Origin: CAYPNF01 sp964411985 | Lineage (GTDB): Bacteria; Verrucomicrobiota; Verrucomicrobiia; Limisphaerales; J093 | Assembly (NCBI GenBank): GCA_964411985.1 | Contig: CAYPNF010000009.1 | Coordinates: 62,001 to 126,000, forward strand | Direction of reading: 5' to 3' | Length of the DNA: 64,000 bases | Shown: in pieces, positions 8,876-17,018 of the stretch | How the letters are laid out: each line of letters starts with the position of its first letter | How positions within the stretch are numbered: the first letter of the stretch is position 1 | Notes under the pieces: model-generated | The model's input: only the letters and a program-made list of their open reading frames with translations | Database searches by the model: none | What the model was told of the DNA's origin: nothing | Program-made: the position numbers and the translations under genes

Positions 8876-10549
8876 ATGAAAGCAGAACGAGAGATGACCA
8901 GGTGCTTGACGACCGCAGCGGCTGTCGTCCTGATGTCCGCCGTCGCGGCGCCTTGTTCGTCGGCGGAACTCAAGCGTGGCGAGATGTTCGGATACCTGTT
9001 GTTCAACGGCGAACGGGTGCCTCAAGAATTCAACAGGGGCTTCTCGCTGTATGCCGCCGCCTGGCCGCTTGTGGACCACTACCCCGGGCACGACTTCCAA
9101 ACCGGGCTGCTTGGCACCTGGATGCATCCACTCTATGAGCCCAACCAGAAACCGAAGGAAGAATGCTACACCGACATCGAGGGTGGACTCGGCTGGTGGC
9201 GCGACACACACTTTCCCACGATCACGCCGAAGTTCATCATGGGCGGCGTGGGCCCGAACTTCTCGGTGATCGCCAACGGCCCCGGATACGGCGCGGGCAC
9301 TTGGGAAGACGAGCGCGGCCTCTATGGCGTCGCCCAACTCAGCCCCTGGTTGCTCTTTCCCCTCGACGGCCTTAACCTGAAGCAGGGCACGATGGGTGAG
9401 CTTTTCGGCTACGGCTATCTCCCTCTGCCGCTCACCGACCCCAAGCCCACCACCGCAGGCGCCAGTGTCCCCACTGGCAACCAGTGCTGGACGCTCTTTT
9501 TGAACACCGCCAACTTCAAGGGTCCTGCCGCCTTCTTCACACCCTACTTCTGGTCCCGTGCCTTGCTCAAGAACCCGCAGTGGGCGGGCAAGTTGCTCGA
9601 CTCGGCTCCGTCCGACCCTAACAAGGCCATCCAGATGGAGACCCAGCATATCCCGGCCGTCTTCAGCACGCCCGAGGATGGAACATCGTTGGCTCGGATG
9701 GCGCGGACTTCATTCCCGATCGCGCCGGATGGGCACTCCGCTCTGCTGCACCGGCACACCGTCTATACCAAAGCCGCGCTGTGGGATGACGTGGAACGCT
9801 GGTTCGCCGGTGGGCCGCCCGCCGATGGACTCATCAAGCCCTCCGCCTCCACTACGCAGCGATTCAAGGCTTCAGGCGGCTCAAGCTGGAGCTTCTTCCC
9901 GCCGGGCGTTCCCCGCGAGCAGGCCGCGTCGCTGGCGTGGAAATCCTTTGCCACTTCCATCACGCCCGACCCGCTGACGCTCGGCTTTCGCTGGAACGAG
10001 GAACTCACGCGTAAGAGCGGCTCGCTGGTGACGCTTCCTGAGTTCTTCCGCCTTGGAAAAGAAGGCGACAAGCCGCGGTGGCTGGTCGCCGCGGCCAAAG
10101 ACCTGCCGGATGAACTCGGCTTGGTGCAATACCGCTTTGAGACGCCGAAGGAGGACCCGCAGGAACCCCGCACAACACCGGACGATCCTGCGAGCTGCTG
10201 GAAGAAACCCGGTCCGGCCGCCGGCCCTTTCCAGGCGCACCTCGGCGATGGCAGCGTGGTGACCTACTACTGGTATCGGTTTGCCGATCAACCCGCGATG
10301 CTCAATGCCGACCTCACACCGGAGGAGCGCGAGATCGTGCAGAAGCGCGTCGAAAAGCTGCATCGCGCGTGGACCAAGGACCGCAACTACCTCGTCCCGC
10401 CCGACTTCGGTACGCTTGCGAGTCTGGACCCGGCCCTCATCCTGACTCCGCCGCGCGGCATGGAAGCGGGCTATGTTCCCATCGCGACCCGACAGGAATT
10501 GGCAAGTTCGGCAAATCGTCCAAACGGTCAAGGAAAGGTACGACAATGA
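8876..10549 (+). CDS. Secreted protein of unknown family, paralogue 1
   Basis: The protein has 557 residues with a signal peptide (hydrophobic core TTAAAVVLMSAVAAP, probable cleavage after CSSA). I do not recognise the family. Visible features are an N-terminal GYLLFNGE and FSLYAAAWPLVD block, many Trp and Pro residues, a central segment on passing sums such as TGNQCWTLFLNTANFKGP, and a C-terminal block with YWYRFADQP and DPALILTPP. The next gene repeats all of these in the same order, so the two form a tandem duplication. The stop overlaps the next start by four bases (ATGA), indicating translational coupling. Being between a sugar oxidoreductase and glycosidases, it may bind or act on the same polysaccharide; this is inference from position only. 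Confidence 0.8.
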   Translation: MKAEREMTRCLTTAAAVVLMSAVAAPCSSAELKRGEMFGYLLFNGERVPQEFNRGFSLYAAAWPLVDHYPGHDFQTGLLGTWMHPLYEPNQKPKEECYTDIEGGLGWWRDTHFPTITPKFIMGGVGPNFSVIANGPGYGAGTWEDERGLYGVAQLSPWLLFPLDGLNLKQGTMGELFGYGYLPLPLTDPKPTTAGASVPTGNQCWTLFLNTANFKGPAAFFTPYFWSRALLKNPQWAGKLLDSAPSDPNKAIQMETQHIPAVFSTPEDGTSLARMARTSFPIAPDGHSALLHRHTVYTKAALWDDVERWFAGGPPADGLIKPSASTTQRFKASGGSSWSFFPPGVPREQAASLAWKSFATSITPDPLTLGFRWNEELTRKSGSLVTLPEFFRLGKEGDKPRWLVAAAKDLPDELGLVQYRFETPKEDPQEPRTTPDDPASCWKKPGPAAGPFQAHLGDGSVVTYYWYRFADQPAMLNADLTPEEREIVQKRVEKLHRAWTKDRNYLVPPDFGTLASLDPALILTPPRGMEAGYVPIATRQELASSANRPNGQGKVRQ

Positions 10550-12180
10550 AACGCAAAAACCCCCAGTGGCTCGGCTGCCTGCTTGGCGCAACCGCATTCG
10601 CGGTCACGAATGCAACCGCAGCGGACGAAGCAGGCGTCATCACCTCGCACTCCCAAGGGTTGCATGGCTACATTGGCTTTGGTCACGAGAAGTTGCCGAG
10701 CCAATCGGCCTACAGCGCGGGGATGGGCTTTTACGCCGCGGTCTGGCCGTTGGTCGATCAACCGTTGGCCGATTTTCAGATCGGCCTGCCCAGCTCGTGG
10801 ATCCAGCCGGACAACTCCGACAACAAGGACAAACCACTGGCGCCGGAGGGTACGCTCGCGCGCACCTGGAAAGAGCGTGGCCCCACCTGGAGCAGCGTGT
10901 TCCAAACCGTGGAAGGCGGCCTGGGTTACTGGGCTGGCAACCATTTCCGTTACGGCCCGCCGAAGTTCAGCATGAACGCCACACCGCAATGCTACGACTA
11001 CGAGGTTGGCTCGCCCGGCTGGTCTTTCTTTTACCACAACGAGGCGCTGCCGGACCACCAGTTAGGCATCGCGCAACTCAGCAATCGCCTGCTCATTCCT
11101 CCTGACGCGCTGCCGTTCCAGGGCAATCCCAGCGGCGAGTTCCTCGGTTACACCTGGATGGCGCTGCCCTTTACCGATCCCACCACCGGCGATCCGCCGA
11201 CGGGCGACCAGAGCTGGACCTGCTTTCTCAGCGCTGCCAACTTCAAAGGCCCCATTGCGTACTACATCCCGGAGACCTGGAGCAAAATCGGCAAGCTGTT
11301 TAACTATCCCTTCCTCCACGGCCGGGGACTTGACGCCCGCCCCGGCATCATGGGTGGCGGTGCGATGGAGATTAACACGGTGCCGCGCTTTGACGCCAAG
11401 GACGCACAGGGCAACGCCTACTCGAAGTTGCCCAAGCTGCAGTTCCCGGTTGATGCCGATGGGCGCGCCTTCCTCGTCCAGGACGTCACGTATTACTCGA
11501 AGGCAGCCCTCCGTGACGCCTTCAAGTCCTGGCGCGACGGCGGCCCGGCGTGCTCGGGGCGCTTCGATGAAAAGGGTGCGTGGAAACCCAAGCTCAACAC
11601 GCACACCACCAGCTACGATCAAGCGGGCAAGAAGATGGTGGGCGTGGAGCGCGCCTTCGACACTCGGGTCTTCGAGGGCAACGTGTGGGGCTTGCAGTGG
11701 TTCACCAACGAGGTCAGCGCCAAAGGGCTGTTCCCTCAATACTACAAACACGTCGGCGAACAGCGCGTCGTCGTACCGGCATCAGAGGTGCCAGCGGAAA
11801 CTAAGTTGACTGCGCAGGAGTTCAAGCTCGCCGAGATGGGAGTGCCCTACACTTCGCCCACCGTCGGCGCTTGGTCGAAGCCCGGCCCGAAACTCGGCCC
11901 CTTCACCGCCAAGCTCGCGGATGGCTCAGTGGCAACCTATGCCTGGTATCGCTTCGTGGATCAACCGTCGTTCCAGCAATACAACTGGAGCGCGGAAAAG
12001 AAAGCAAAACTGCAGTCCTTCGTGGAAAAGCTCCACGCGCACTGGCCGGTGGATCGTGATTACATGGCCCCACCCACGCGCGGACAACTGGTTAAGCTCG
12101 ATCCAGCCTTGCTCGTGACGCCTCCCGCCGGTTTGGAGGTCGGCTATGTCCCCATCGTCACCCACCAAGCCAGACAGTGA
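10546..12180 (+). CDS. Secreted protein of unknown family, paralogue 2
   Basis: The start at 10546 overlaps the preceding stop as ATGA and begins a clear signal peptide (MKRKNPQWLGCLLGATAFAV, cleavage near ATAA). The open frame reaches further upstream, but inside the previous gene. The 544-residue product parallels paralogue 1: GYIGFGHEKLP, GFYAAVWPLVDQP, GDQSWTCFLSAANFKGP, TYAWYRFVDQP and DPALLVTPPAGLEVGYVPI. The shared order and spacing indicate one fold duplicated in tandem and then diverged. No catalytic motif known to me is visible. The gene is followed after 24 bases by an L-serine dehydratase gene. Confidence 0.82.
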   Translation: MKRKNPQWLGCLLGATAFAVTNATAADEAGVITSHSQGLHGYIGFGHEKLPSQSAYSAGMGFYAAVWPLVDQPLADFQIGLPSSWIQPDNSDNKDKPLAPEGTLARTWKERGPTWSSVFQTVEGGLGYWAGNHFRYGPPKFSMNATPQCYDYEVGSPGWSFFYHNEALPDHQLGIAQLSNRLLIPPDALPFQGNPSGEFLGYTWMALPFTDPTTGDPPTGDQSWTCFLSAANFKGPIAYYIPETWSKIGKLFNYPFLHGRGLDARPGIMGGGAMEINTVPRFDAKDAQGNAYSKLPKLQFPVDADGRAFLVQDVTYYSKAALRDAFKSWRDGGPACSGRFDEKGAWKPKLNTHTTSYDQAGKKMVGVERAFDTRVFEGNVWGLQWFTNEVSAKGLFPQYYKHVGEQRVVVPASEVPAETKLTAQEFKLAEMGVPYTSPTVGAWSKPGPKLGPFTAKLADGSVATYAWYRFVDQPSFQQYNWSAEKKAKLQSFVEKLHAHWPVDRDYMAPPTRGQLVKLDPALLVTPPAGLEVGYVPIVTHQARQ

Positions 12181-12204
12181 CAGGCCGAGGGAATCTTCTT
12201 TCTC

Positions 12205-13806
12205 ATGAGTACGAAGCCACCGGTCAGCATTTTCAACGACGTGATTGGCCCCGTCATGCGGGGGCCGTCGAGTTCCCATTGCGCTGCCGCGCTGCGGATC
12301 GGGCGGCTGGCTCGCGATCTGATGGGCGGCGAACTTGAGGAAGTTCTAGTCGAGTTTGATCGCAACGGTTCGCTGCCGACCACCCATGAATCGCAGGGTT
12401 CCGACATGGGACTGTTCGGCGGACTGATGGGTTGGGATGCCGCCGATGAACAACTGCCCAGTTCGCCAAGCGTTTTGCGTGATCTGGGCGTGCAAATCCG
12501 CATCGAAACGGTGGACGCCGGGGATCTGCACCCAAACACGTACCGCCTCACGCTACGCCACGGGGAGGAGCGTCACTTCGTACGCGCGATTTCCACCGGG
12601 GGCGGCATGATGGAGGTGCTGAACGTGGATGGCTTCGCGGTTTCCATGTTCGGCGACTGCTTTGAAACCCTGTTGTGGGTGGGCCGCGAGGGGCACAACC
12701 TTGCGCAAGAACTGGCCAGGTTGGTTTCCGCCGATGCCATCCTGGTCCACGAAGCCATGGACGAACAACTGGTGGAGGTCAAGGCGGGCGAGTTCGTGAG
12801 CGAGCAGGTGATCGCCAAGCTGAACGGGGATTTCGCGATTCGCGCCGTCAGACGTTTGTCTCCGGTGTTGCCGGTACTGTCTCGCCAAGACACGCGCGTG
12901 CCCTTCACGACCTGCGAGGAAATGCTGCGGCATGACCAGGGGAGAAATACGGCGCTGTGGAAGCTGGCGGTGGAATATGAAAGGGCACGAGGTGGTCTGA
13001 CCGAGGCGGAGGTCATCGCCAAAATGCTGGACATCATCCGCATCCTGCGGCGGTCCATCGCCCAGGGCATCGCAGGCACAAGCTACGACGATCGGGTGCT
13101 CGGCCATCAGTGCGGCCAGTTCAACGAGCTGATGAAAGCCGGTCGACTGCTGGACGGCGGGGCCTTGAACCGCATCATTCTCCACGTCACGGCGCTGATG
13201 GAGGTGAAGAGTTCCATGGGTGTCATCGTGGCGGCGCCCACGGCGGGTGCTTGCGCGGCACTGCCCGGGGCGGTGATCGCCATGGCGGAGACGCTGGGAC
13301 TGGGTGAGGAGGAAATGGCGAAGGCGATGCTGGCCAGCGGTCTGATTGGGGTGTTCATTGCCACGCGGTGGACTTTCGCCGCCGAGGTCGGCGGCTGCCA
13401 GGCCGAGGGCGGTTCGGCGGCAAGCATGGCCGCGGCCGCGCTGGTTGGCATGGCCAACGGCACGTTGGCGCAAACCGTGGCGGCTGCTTCGATGGCGTTT
13501 CAGAGCATGCTGGGATTAATTTGTGATCCCATTGCCAACCGCGTGGAAGCGCCTTGTTTGGGCAAGAACGTGATGGCGGCGAGCAACGCGCTGGCCTGCG
13601 CGAACATGGCATTGGCCGGCTACGACCCGGTCATCCCGCTCGACGAAGTCATAGAGACCGCCCGGCGCGTCGGCGATCAGATGCCGCGCGAGTTGCGCTG
13701 CACGGCACTGGGCGGGCTGTCGATCACGCCGACATCACAGGCTATCGAGCGGCGGTTGTCGACGAAGAGAGCGGCCTCCTGCGGCAGCGGGTGTGCCTGC
13801 CACTGA
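12205..13806 (+). CDS. sdaA: Iron-sulfur-dependent L-serine ammonia-lyase (single-chain)
   Basis: This cytoplasmic enzyme converts L-serine to pyruvate and ammonia using a [4Fe-4S] cluster. It is the fused form. The beta-type domain is at about 1-215 (SIFNDVIGPVMRGPSSSHCAAA, then GSLPTTHESQGSDMG). The alpha-type catalytic domain is at about 250-520 (SSMGVIVAAPTAGACAALPG). Three Cys in the contexts GGCQAEGG, ICDPIAN and PCLGKN fit the expected cluster ligands. The C-terminus ends in a Cys-rich tail (SCGSGCACH). It lies between secreted proteins of unknown function and an HExxH lipoprotein, two bases from the latter, so it belongs to the same transcript. A cytosolic amino-acid enzyme is out of place among secreted glycosidases; it may feed serine released from glycoprotein into pyruvate. 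Confidence 0.93.
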   Translation: MSTKPPVSIFNDVIGPVMRGPSSSHCAAALRIGRLARDLMGGELEEVLVEFDRNGSLPTTHESQGSDMGLFGGLMGWDAADEQLPSSPSVLRDLGVQIRIETVDAGDLHPNTYRLTLRHGEERHFVRAISTGGGMMEVLNVDGFAVSMFGDCFETLLWVGREGHNLAQELARLVSADAILVHEAMDEQLVEVKAGEFVSEQVIAKLNGDFAIRAVRRLSPVLPVLSRQDTRVPFTTCEEMLRHDQGRNTALWKLAVEYERARGGLTEAEVIAKMLDIIRILRRSIAQGIAGTSYDDRVLGHQCGQFNELMKAGRLLDGGALNRIILHVTALMEVKSSMGVIVAAPTAGACAALPGAVIAMAETLGLGEEEMAKAMLASGLIGVFIATRWTFAAEVGGCQAEGGSAASMAAAALVGMANGTLAQTVAAASMAFQSMLGLICDPIANRVEAPCLGKNVMAASNALACANMALAGYDPVIPLDEVIETARRVGDQMPRELRCTALGGLSITPTSQAIERRLSTKRAASCGSGCACH

Positions 13807-13808
13807 CG

Positions 13809-14633
13809 ATGAATGACAACAGGAAGCAAGACCATGCCTCCTTGAACACGGAGGGGCAGTCGAAGGAAATTCCCAGGGTGGGACGCCAAGCCTTGCTCAG
13901 AGCCTTCCTGCTACCTGCTGTAGCTTTGGGGCTTCTCACACTATGCCTCAGCTGTGCCCATCTGCCGGCAAAGCCGGTCTGGGTGGTCTTCGAGACCAGA
14001 GACATCTCAGGTTGGACGGTGCATGTCAACAAGCAGCTTCTGGAACACGAGCCGAAGGACACGGCACGAGCCCTTGACCTTCTCGAGAAGCAACTGCAGG
14101 AAATCGTGCGCGTCGTGCCCGTCGACGCTGTGGCGGAGTTGCGGAAAGTGCCCCTCTATTTCTCGCCCGCCTACCAACCGGGACGGAGTGGTGCCGAGTT
14201 TCACCCCGATGCCGGTTGGCTCCGCGAAAACGGACGCGACCCTGCGATGGCCCGCGCCGTCGAGTTTTCCGGTGTCTCCGACTTCGAAGCCGAGATGAAG
14301 CGCATGCCCAACTTCGCCCTGCACGAGCTTGCCCATGCCTACCATTTTGGTGTGCTCGAGGGCGGCTTCGCCAACGCGGAAATCAAGGCCGCCTACGACT
14401 GCGCCAAAGCCAGCGGCAAGTATGACCGCGTCGAGCGTTGGAACGGGCCCGACAAGCCGGTGACGCACGAGCGGGCGTACGCCATGACCGATCCGCAGGA
14501 GTATTTTGCGGAAACGACCGAGGCGTTCTTTGGGACGAATGATTTCTTCCCGTTCACCCGTGCCGAACTCAAGCAACACGATCCGGAGATGTCTACGCTG
14601 CTGGAGAAGCTATGGATCGTCCCTCCGAGATGA
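13809..14633 (+). CDS. Secreted HExxH metallopeptidase-domain protein
   Basis: The start at 13809 lies two bases after the serine dehydratase stop and gives 274 residues. A hydrophobic stretch (FLLPAVALGLLTLCLSC) ends in a loose lipobox, so it is probably exported and perhaps lipid-anchored. The body holds WTVHVNKQLL, YQPGRSGAEFHPDAGWL, HELAHAYHFG and EYFAETTEAFFG, ending with FTRAELKQHDP. These match the C-terminal domain of the GH106 fusion at 2961-6530 block for block. Two His and a Glu of the HExxH motif plus a Glu in the EYFAE segment are the likely zinc ligands and base. The subfamily is not identified; the fold could be related to anthrax lethal factor-like zincins, but that is a guess. 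The stop overlaps the GH95 start as ATGA. Confidence 0.75.
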   Translation: MNDNRKQDHASLNTEGQSKEIPRVGRQALLRAFLLPAVALGLLTLCLSCAHLPAKPVWVVFETRDISGWTVHVNKQLLEHEPKDTARALDLLEKQLQEIVRVVPVDAVAELRKVPLYFSPAYQPGRSGAEFHPDAGWLRENGRDPAMARAVEFSGVSDFEAEMKRMPNFALHELAHAYHFGVLEGGFANAEIKAAYDCAKASGKYDRVERWNGPDKPVTHERAYAMTDPQEYFAETTEAFFGTNDFFPFTRAELKQHDPEMSTLLEKLWIVPPR

Positions 14634-16993
14634 AATCAGATATGAGTGACATGTCAGCCACCCCAGAGAATGCCATTTCGCGGCGTCACTTCTTGCGCTC
14701 CGCTTCCTTGGCGGCAACTGCGCTGGGCTTTGAACCACTGACGGGCGTGGGTGCGGTGGCGCAGGAAAACCGTGCCGGGGCGAACGCCCCGGGAAGACTG
14801 TGCCTGTGGTATGACCGGCCGGCGAAAGTGTGGATGACGGAAGCCCTGCCAATCGGCAATGGACCGATGGGGGCGATGCTTTTTGGTGGCACCGGGATCG
14901 AGAGGGTCCAGTTCAATGAGATCAGTCTCTGGTCCGGAGCCCGCATGGCGGTCGAGGGCCTCGATGACGAAGGCCAGGACCTGGGGGCCTATCAGGCGTT
15001 CGGCGACATCCTCATTCATCTCGGCCATGACTTCTCTAAGGTCACCCATTATCGGCAGGAACTCGACATCGACCGGGCCGTTCATCAGGTGACCTATGAA
15101 TACAACGGCGTGCGCTATCAACGCACCGCCTTCGCCAGTCATCCCGACGGAGTCATTGTAATCCACCTGACGGCGAACAAACCCGCCGCCTACACCGGCC
15201 GCATTCAGCTTGCGGACATGCACCAGGCCCGGATTGCCGCCCATGGAAGGAAGCTCAGCTCGATGGGCAAACTGCAGAACGGTTTTGAATATGAAGCCCA
15301 GTTGCTCGTATTGAACAAGAACGGCACCTGCGCAGTGAAAGATGACGATGCCTGTGCACAGAATCCCTGGAACATTGCCGTACCTGGCACTAGTCTAGCC
15401 GTCGACCAATGCGACAGCGTGACCTTGATCCTCGTGGCGGGCACGAACTTTCTCCAGGATCCTACCCAGCAGTGGCTGGGCGCGCACCCCCACGCCGCCG
15501 TCACCAAGCGGGTGGATGCCGCCTCGCGGCAGAGCGTGGCGAAACTGCTGGCGCGGCATGTCAAAGACTACCAATCTCTCTTTCGCCGCTTTTCCCTCGA
15601 TGTCGGAACCACCGCCCCGGATCTGCTGGCCAAGACTACACTGGCACGGCTGGAGGCCTATGCCAGGAACGCGACGGCTGATCCAGACCTCGAAGCCTTG
15701 TTTTGCCAGTTTGGCCGGTATCTACTCATCAGTTGCTCGCGCCCGGGATCTCTGCCCGCCAACCTCCAAGGGGTCTGGAACGACAGCAACGAACCCGCCT
15801 GGGCCGGCGACTACCACTCGAACATCAACCTCGAGATGAACTACTGGCCGGCCGAGCCGACCAACCTCGCCGAATGCCACCGGCCATTCATCGACTATGT
15901 CACGAGCATCCGCGAGGTCAGCGCGAAGAACACGCGGCGAAACTACGGCAAGGTCCGGGGGTGGACCGTCCAGACGATGAACAACGCCTGCGGCGTTTCC
16001 TATTGGAAATGGAACCCGCCCGGCAGCGCGTGGTATGCGCAGCATCTGTGGGAGCATTTCGCTTTTGGCCGCGACCAAACCTATCTCCGCAAGACAGCCT
16101 ATCCCGTGCTCAAGGAAGTCTGCCAGTTCTGGGACGACCACCTGAAACGGCGGTCGGACGGCACGCTTGTCACCCCCGACGGCTGGTCCCCCGAGCACGG
16201 ACCCGCCGAAGAAGGCGTGACTTACGATCAGGAGATCATTTACGACCTGTTCACGAACACGATGGAGGCTGCCGATGTCTTGGGCGATGACAAGGAATTC
16301 CGCGATCACATCGCCGGTCTGCGGGATAAGCTGCTGAAACCGAAGATCGGGCGTTGGGGGCAATTGCAGGAATGGGAAGCCGACAAGGACGATCCCAAGG
16401 ATGATCATCGCCACGTCTCCCATTTGTTCGGCTTGTATCCTGGCCGCCAGATCACCCGGGCAACCACACCCAACTTGGCGGAGGCCGCACGGGTTTCCTT
16501 GCAAGCTCGCGGCGATAAGAGCACCGGCTGGAGCCGTGCCTGGAAGATCAATTTCTGGGCCCGGCTTTGGGACGGCGATCACGCCTACACCATGTTGCGA
16601 AGCCTCTTGAGCGTGGTCCACGAAACGAAAACCATCTACGGCGAAAGCGGCGCCGGCGTCTATCCCAACCTGTTCGATTCCCATCCGCCGTTCCAGATTG
16701 ACGGCAATTTCGGCGCTACCGCCGGTTACTGCGAAATGCTCGTTCAAAGCCACGCGGGCCGGATCCATCTGCTGCCCGCGCTGCCCAAAGCGTGGCCCAG
16801 CGGCAAGGTCTCCGGCCTTTGTGCGCGGGGCGGCTTCGAGGTGGACCTCTGTTGGAGCGACGGCCGCTTGACCAAGGCCGTGATCCATTCCAAGTCCGGC
16901 CTCCCCTGTAAGGTCGTTTGCGGTGACAAAACTTGGGAATTCAATACCAAAGCCGGAAAGTCCTATCCGCTCACTTTCAGCCGGCGTAATTGA
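14630..16993 (+). CDS. GH95-like alpha-L-fucosidase or alpha-galactosidase, Tat-exported
   Basis: GH95 enzymes cleave terminal alpha-L-fucose or L-galactose with inversion. The start at 14630 overlaps the previous stop (ATGA) and gives 787 residues; another ATG lies 18 bases upstream. A Tat signal is visible (SRRHFLRSASLAATALG). The N-terminal beta domain has LPIGNGPMGAMLFGG and NEISLWSG. The (alpha/alpha)6 domain has NLQGVWNDSNEPAWAGDYHSNIN split over the catalytic groove. SNINLEMNYWPAE carries the two Asn that activate water in this family, WSPEHGPAEEG is the acid region, and QIDGNFGATAG holds the conserved Asp. All key segments are present, so it should be active. It is part of the plus-strand operon. 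Confidence 0.92.
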   Translation: MKSDMSDMSATPENAISRRHFLRSASLAATALGFEPLTGVGAVAQENRAGANAPGRLCLWYDRPAKVWMTEALPIGNGPMGAMLFGGTGIERVQFNEISLWSGARMAVEGLDDEGQDLGAYQAFGDILIHLGHDFSKVTHYRQELDIDRAVHQVTYEYNGVRYQRTAFASHPDGVIVIHLTANKPAAYTGRIQLADMHQARIAAHGRKLSSMGKLQNGFEYEAQLLVLNKNGTCAVKDDDACAQNPWNIAVPGTSLAVDQCDSVTLILVAGTNFLQDPTQQWLGAHPHAAVTKRVDAASRQSVAKLLARHVKDYQSLFRRFSLDVGTTAPDLLAKTTLARLEAYARNATADPDLEALFCQFGRYLLISCSRPGSLPANLQGVWNDSNEPAWAGDYHSNINLEMNYWPAEPTNLAECHRPFIDYVTSIREVSAKNTRRNYGKVRGWTVQTMNNACGVSYWKWNPPGSAWYAQHLWEHFAFGRDQTYLRKTAYPVLKEVCQFWDDHLKRRSDGTLVTPDGWSPEHGPAEEGVTYDQEIIYDLFTNTMEAADVLGDDKEFRDHIAGLRDKLLKPKIGRWGQLQEWEADKDDPKDDHRHVSHLFGLYPGRQITRATTPNLAEAARVSLQARGDKSTGWSRAWKINFWARLWDGDHAYTMLRSLLSVVHETKTIYGESGAGVYPNLFDSHPPFQIDGNFGATAGYCEMLVQSHAGRIHLLPALPKAWPSGKVSGLCARGGFEVDLCWSDGRLTKAVIHSKSGLPCKVVCGDKTWEFNTKAGKSYPLTFSRRN

Positions 16994-17005
16994 GCATGCT
17001 ACCTC

Positions 17006-17010
17006 AGGAG
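17006..17010 (+). promoter_or_regulatory. Shine-Dalgarno sequence for the gene at 17019
   Basis: AGGAG lies eight bases before the first of two consecutive ATG codons at 17019 and 17022. It supports this start over the in-frame ATG at 16923, which is inside the GH95 gene and precedes no signal peptide. Confidence 0.6.
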
Positions 17011-17018
17011 AGTTGAAT

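Noticed and set aside
12553..13473. 306-residue minus-strand frame inside the serine dehydratase gene
   Set aside because: Rich in His, Gln and Arg and antisense to a gene with clear iron-sulfur cluster motifs.
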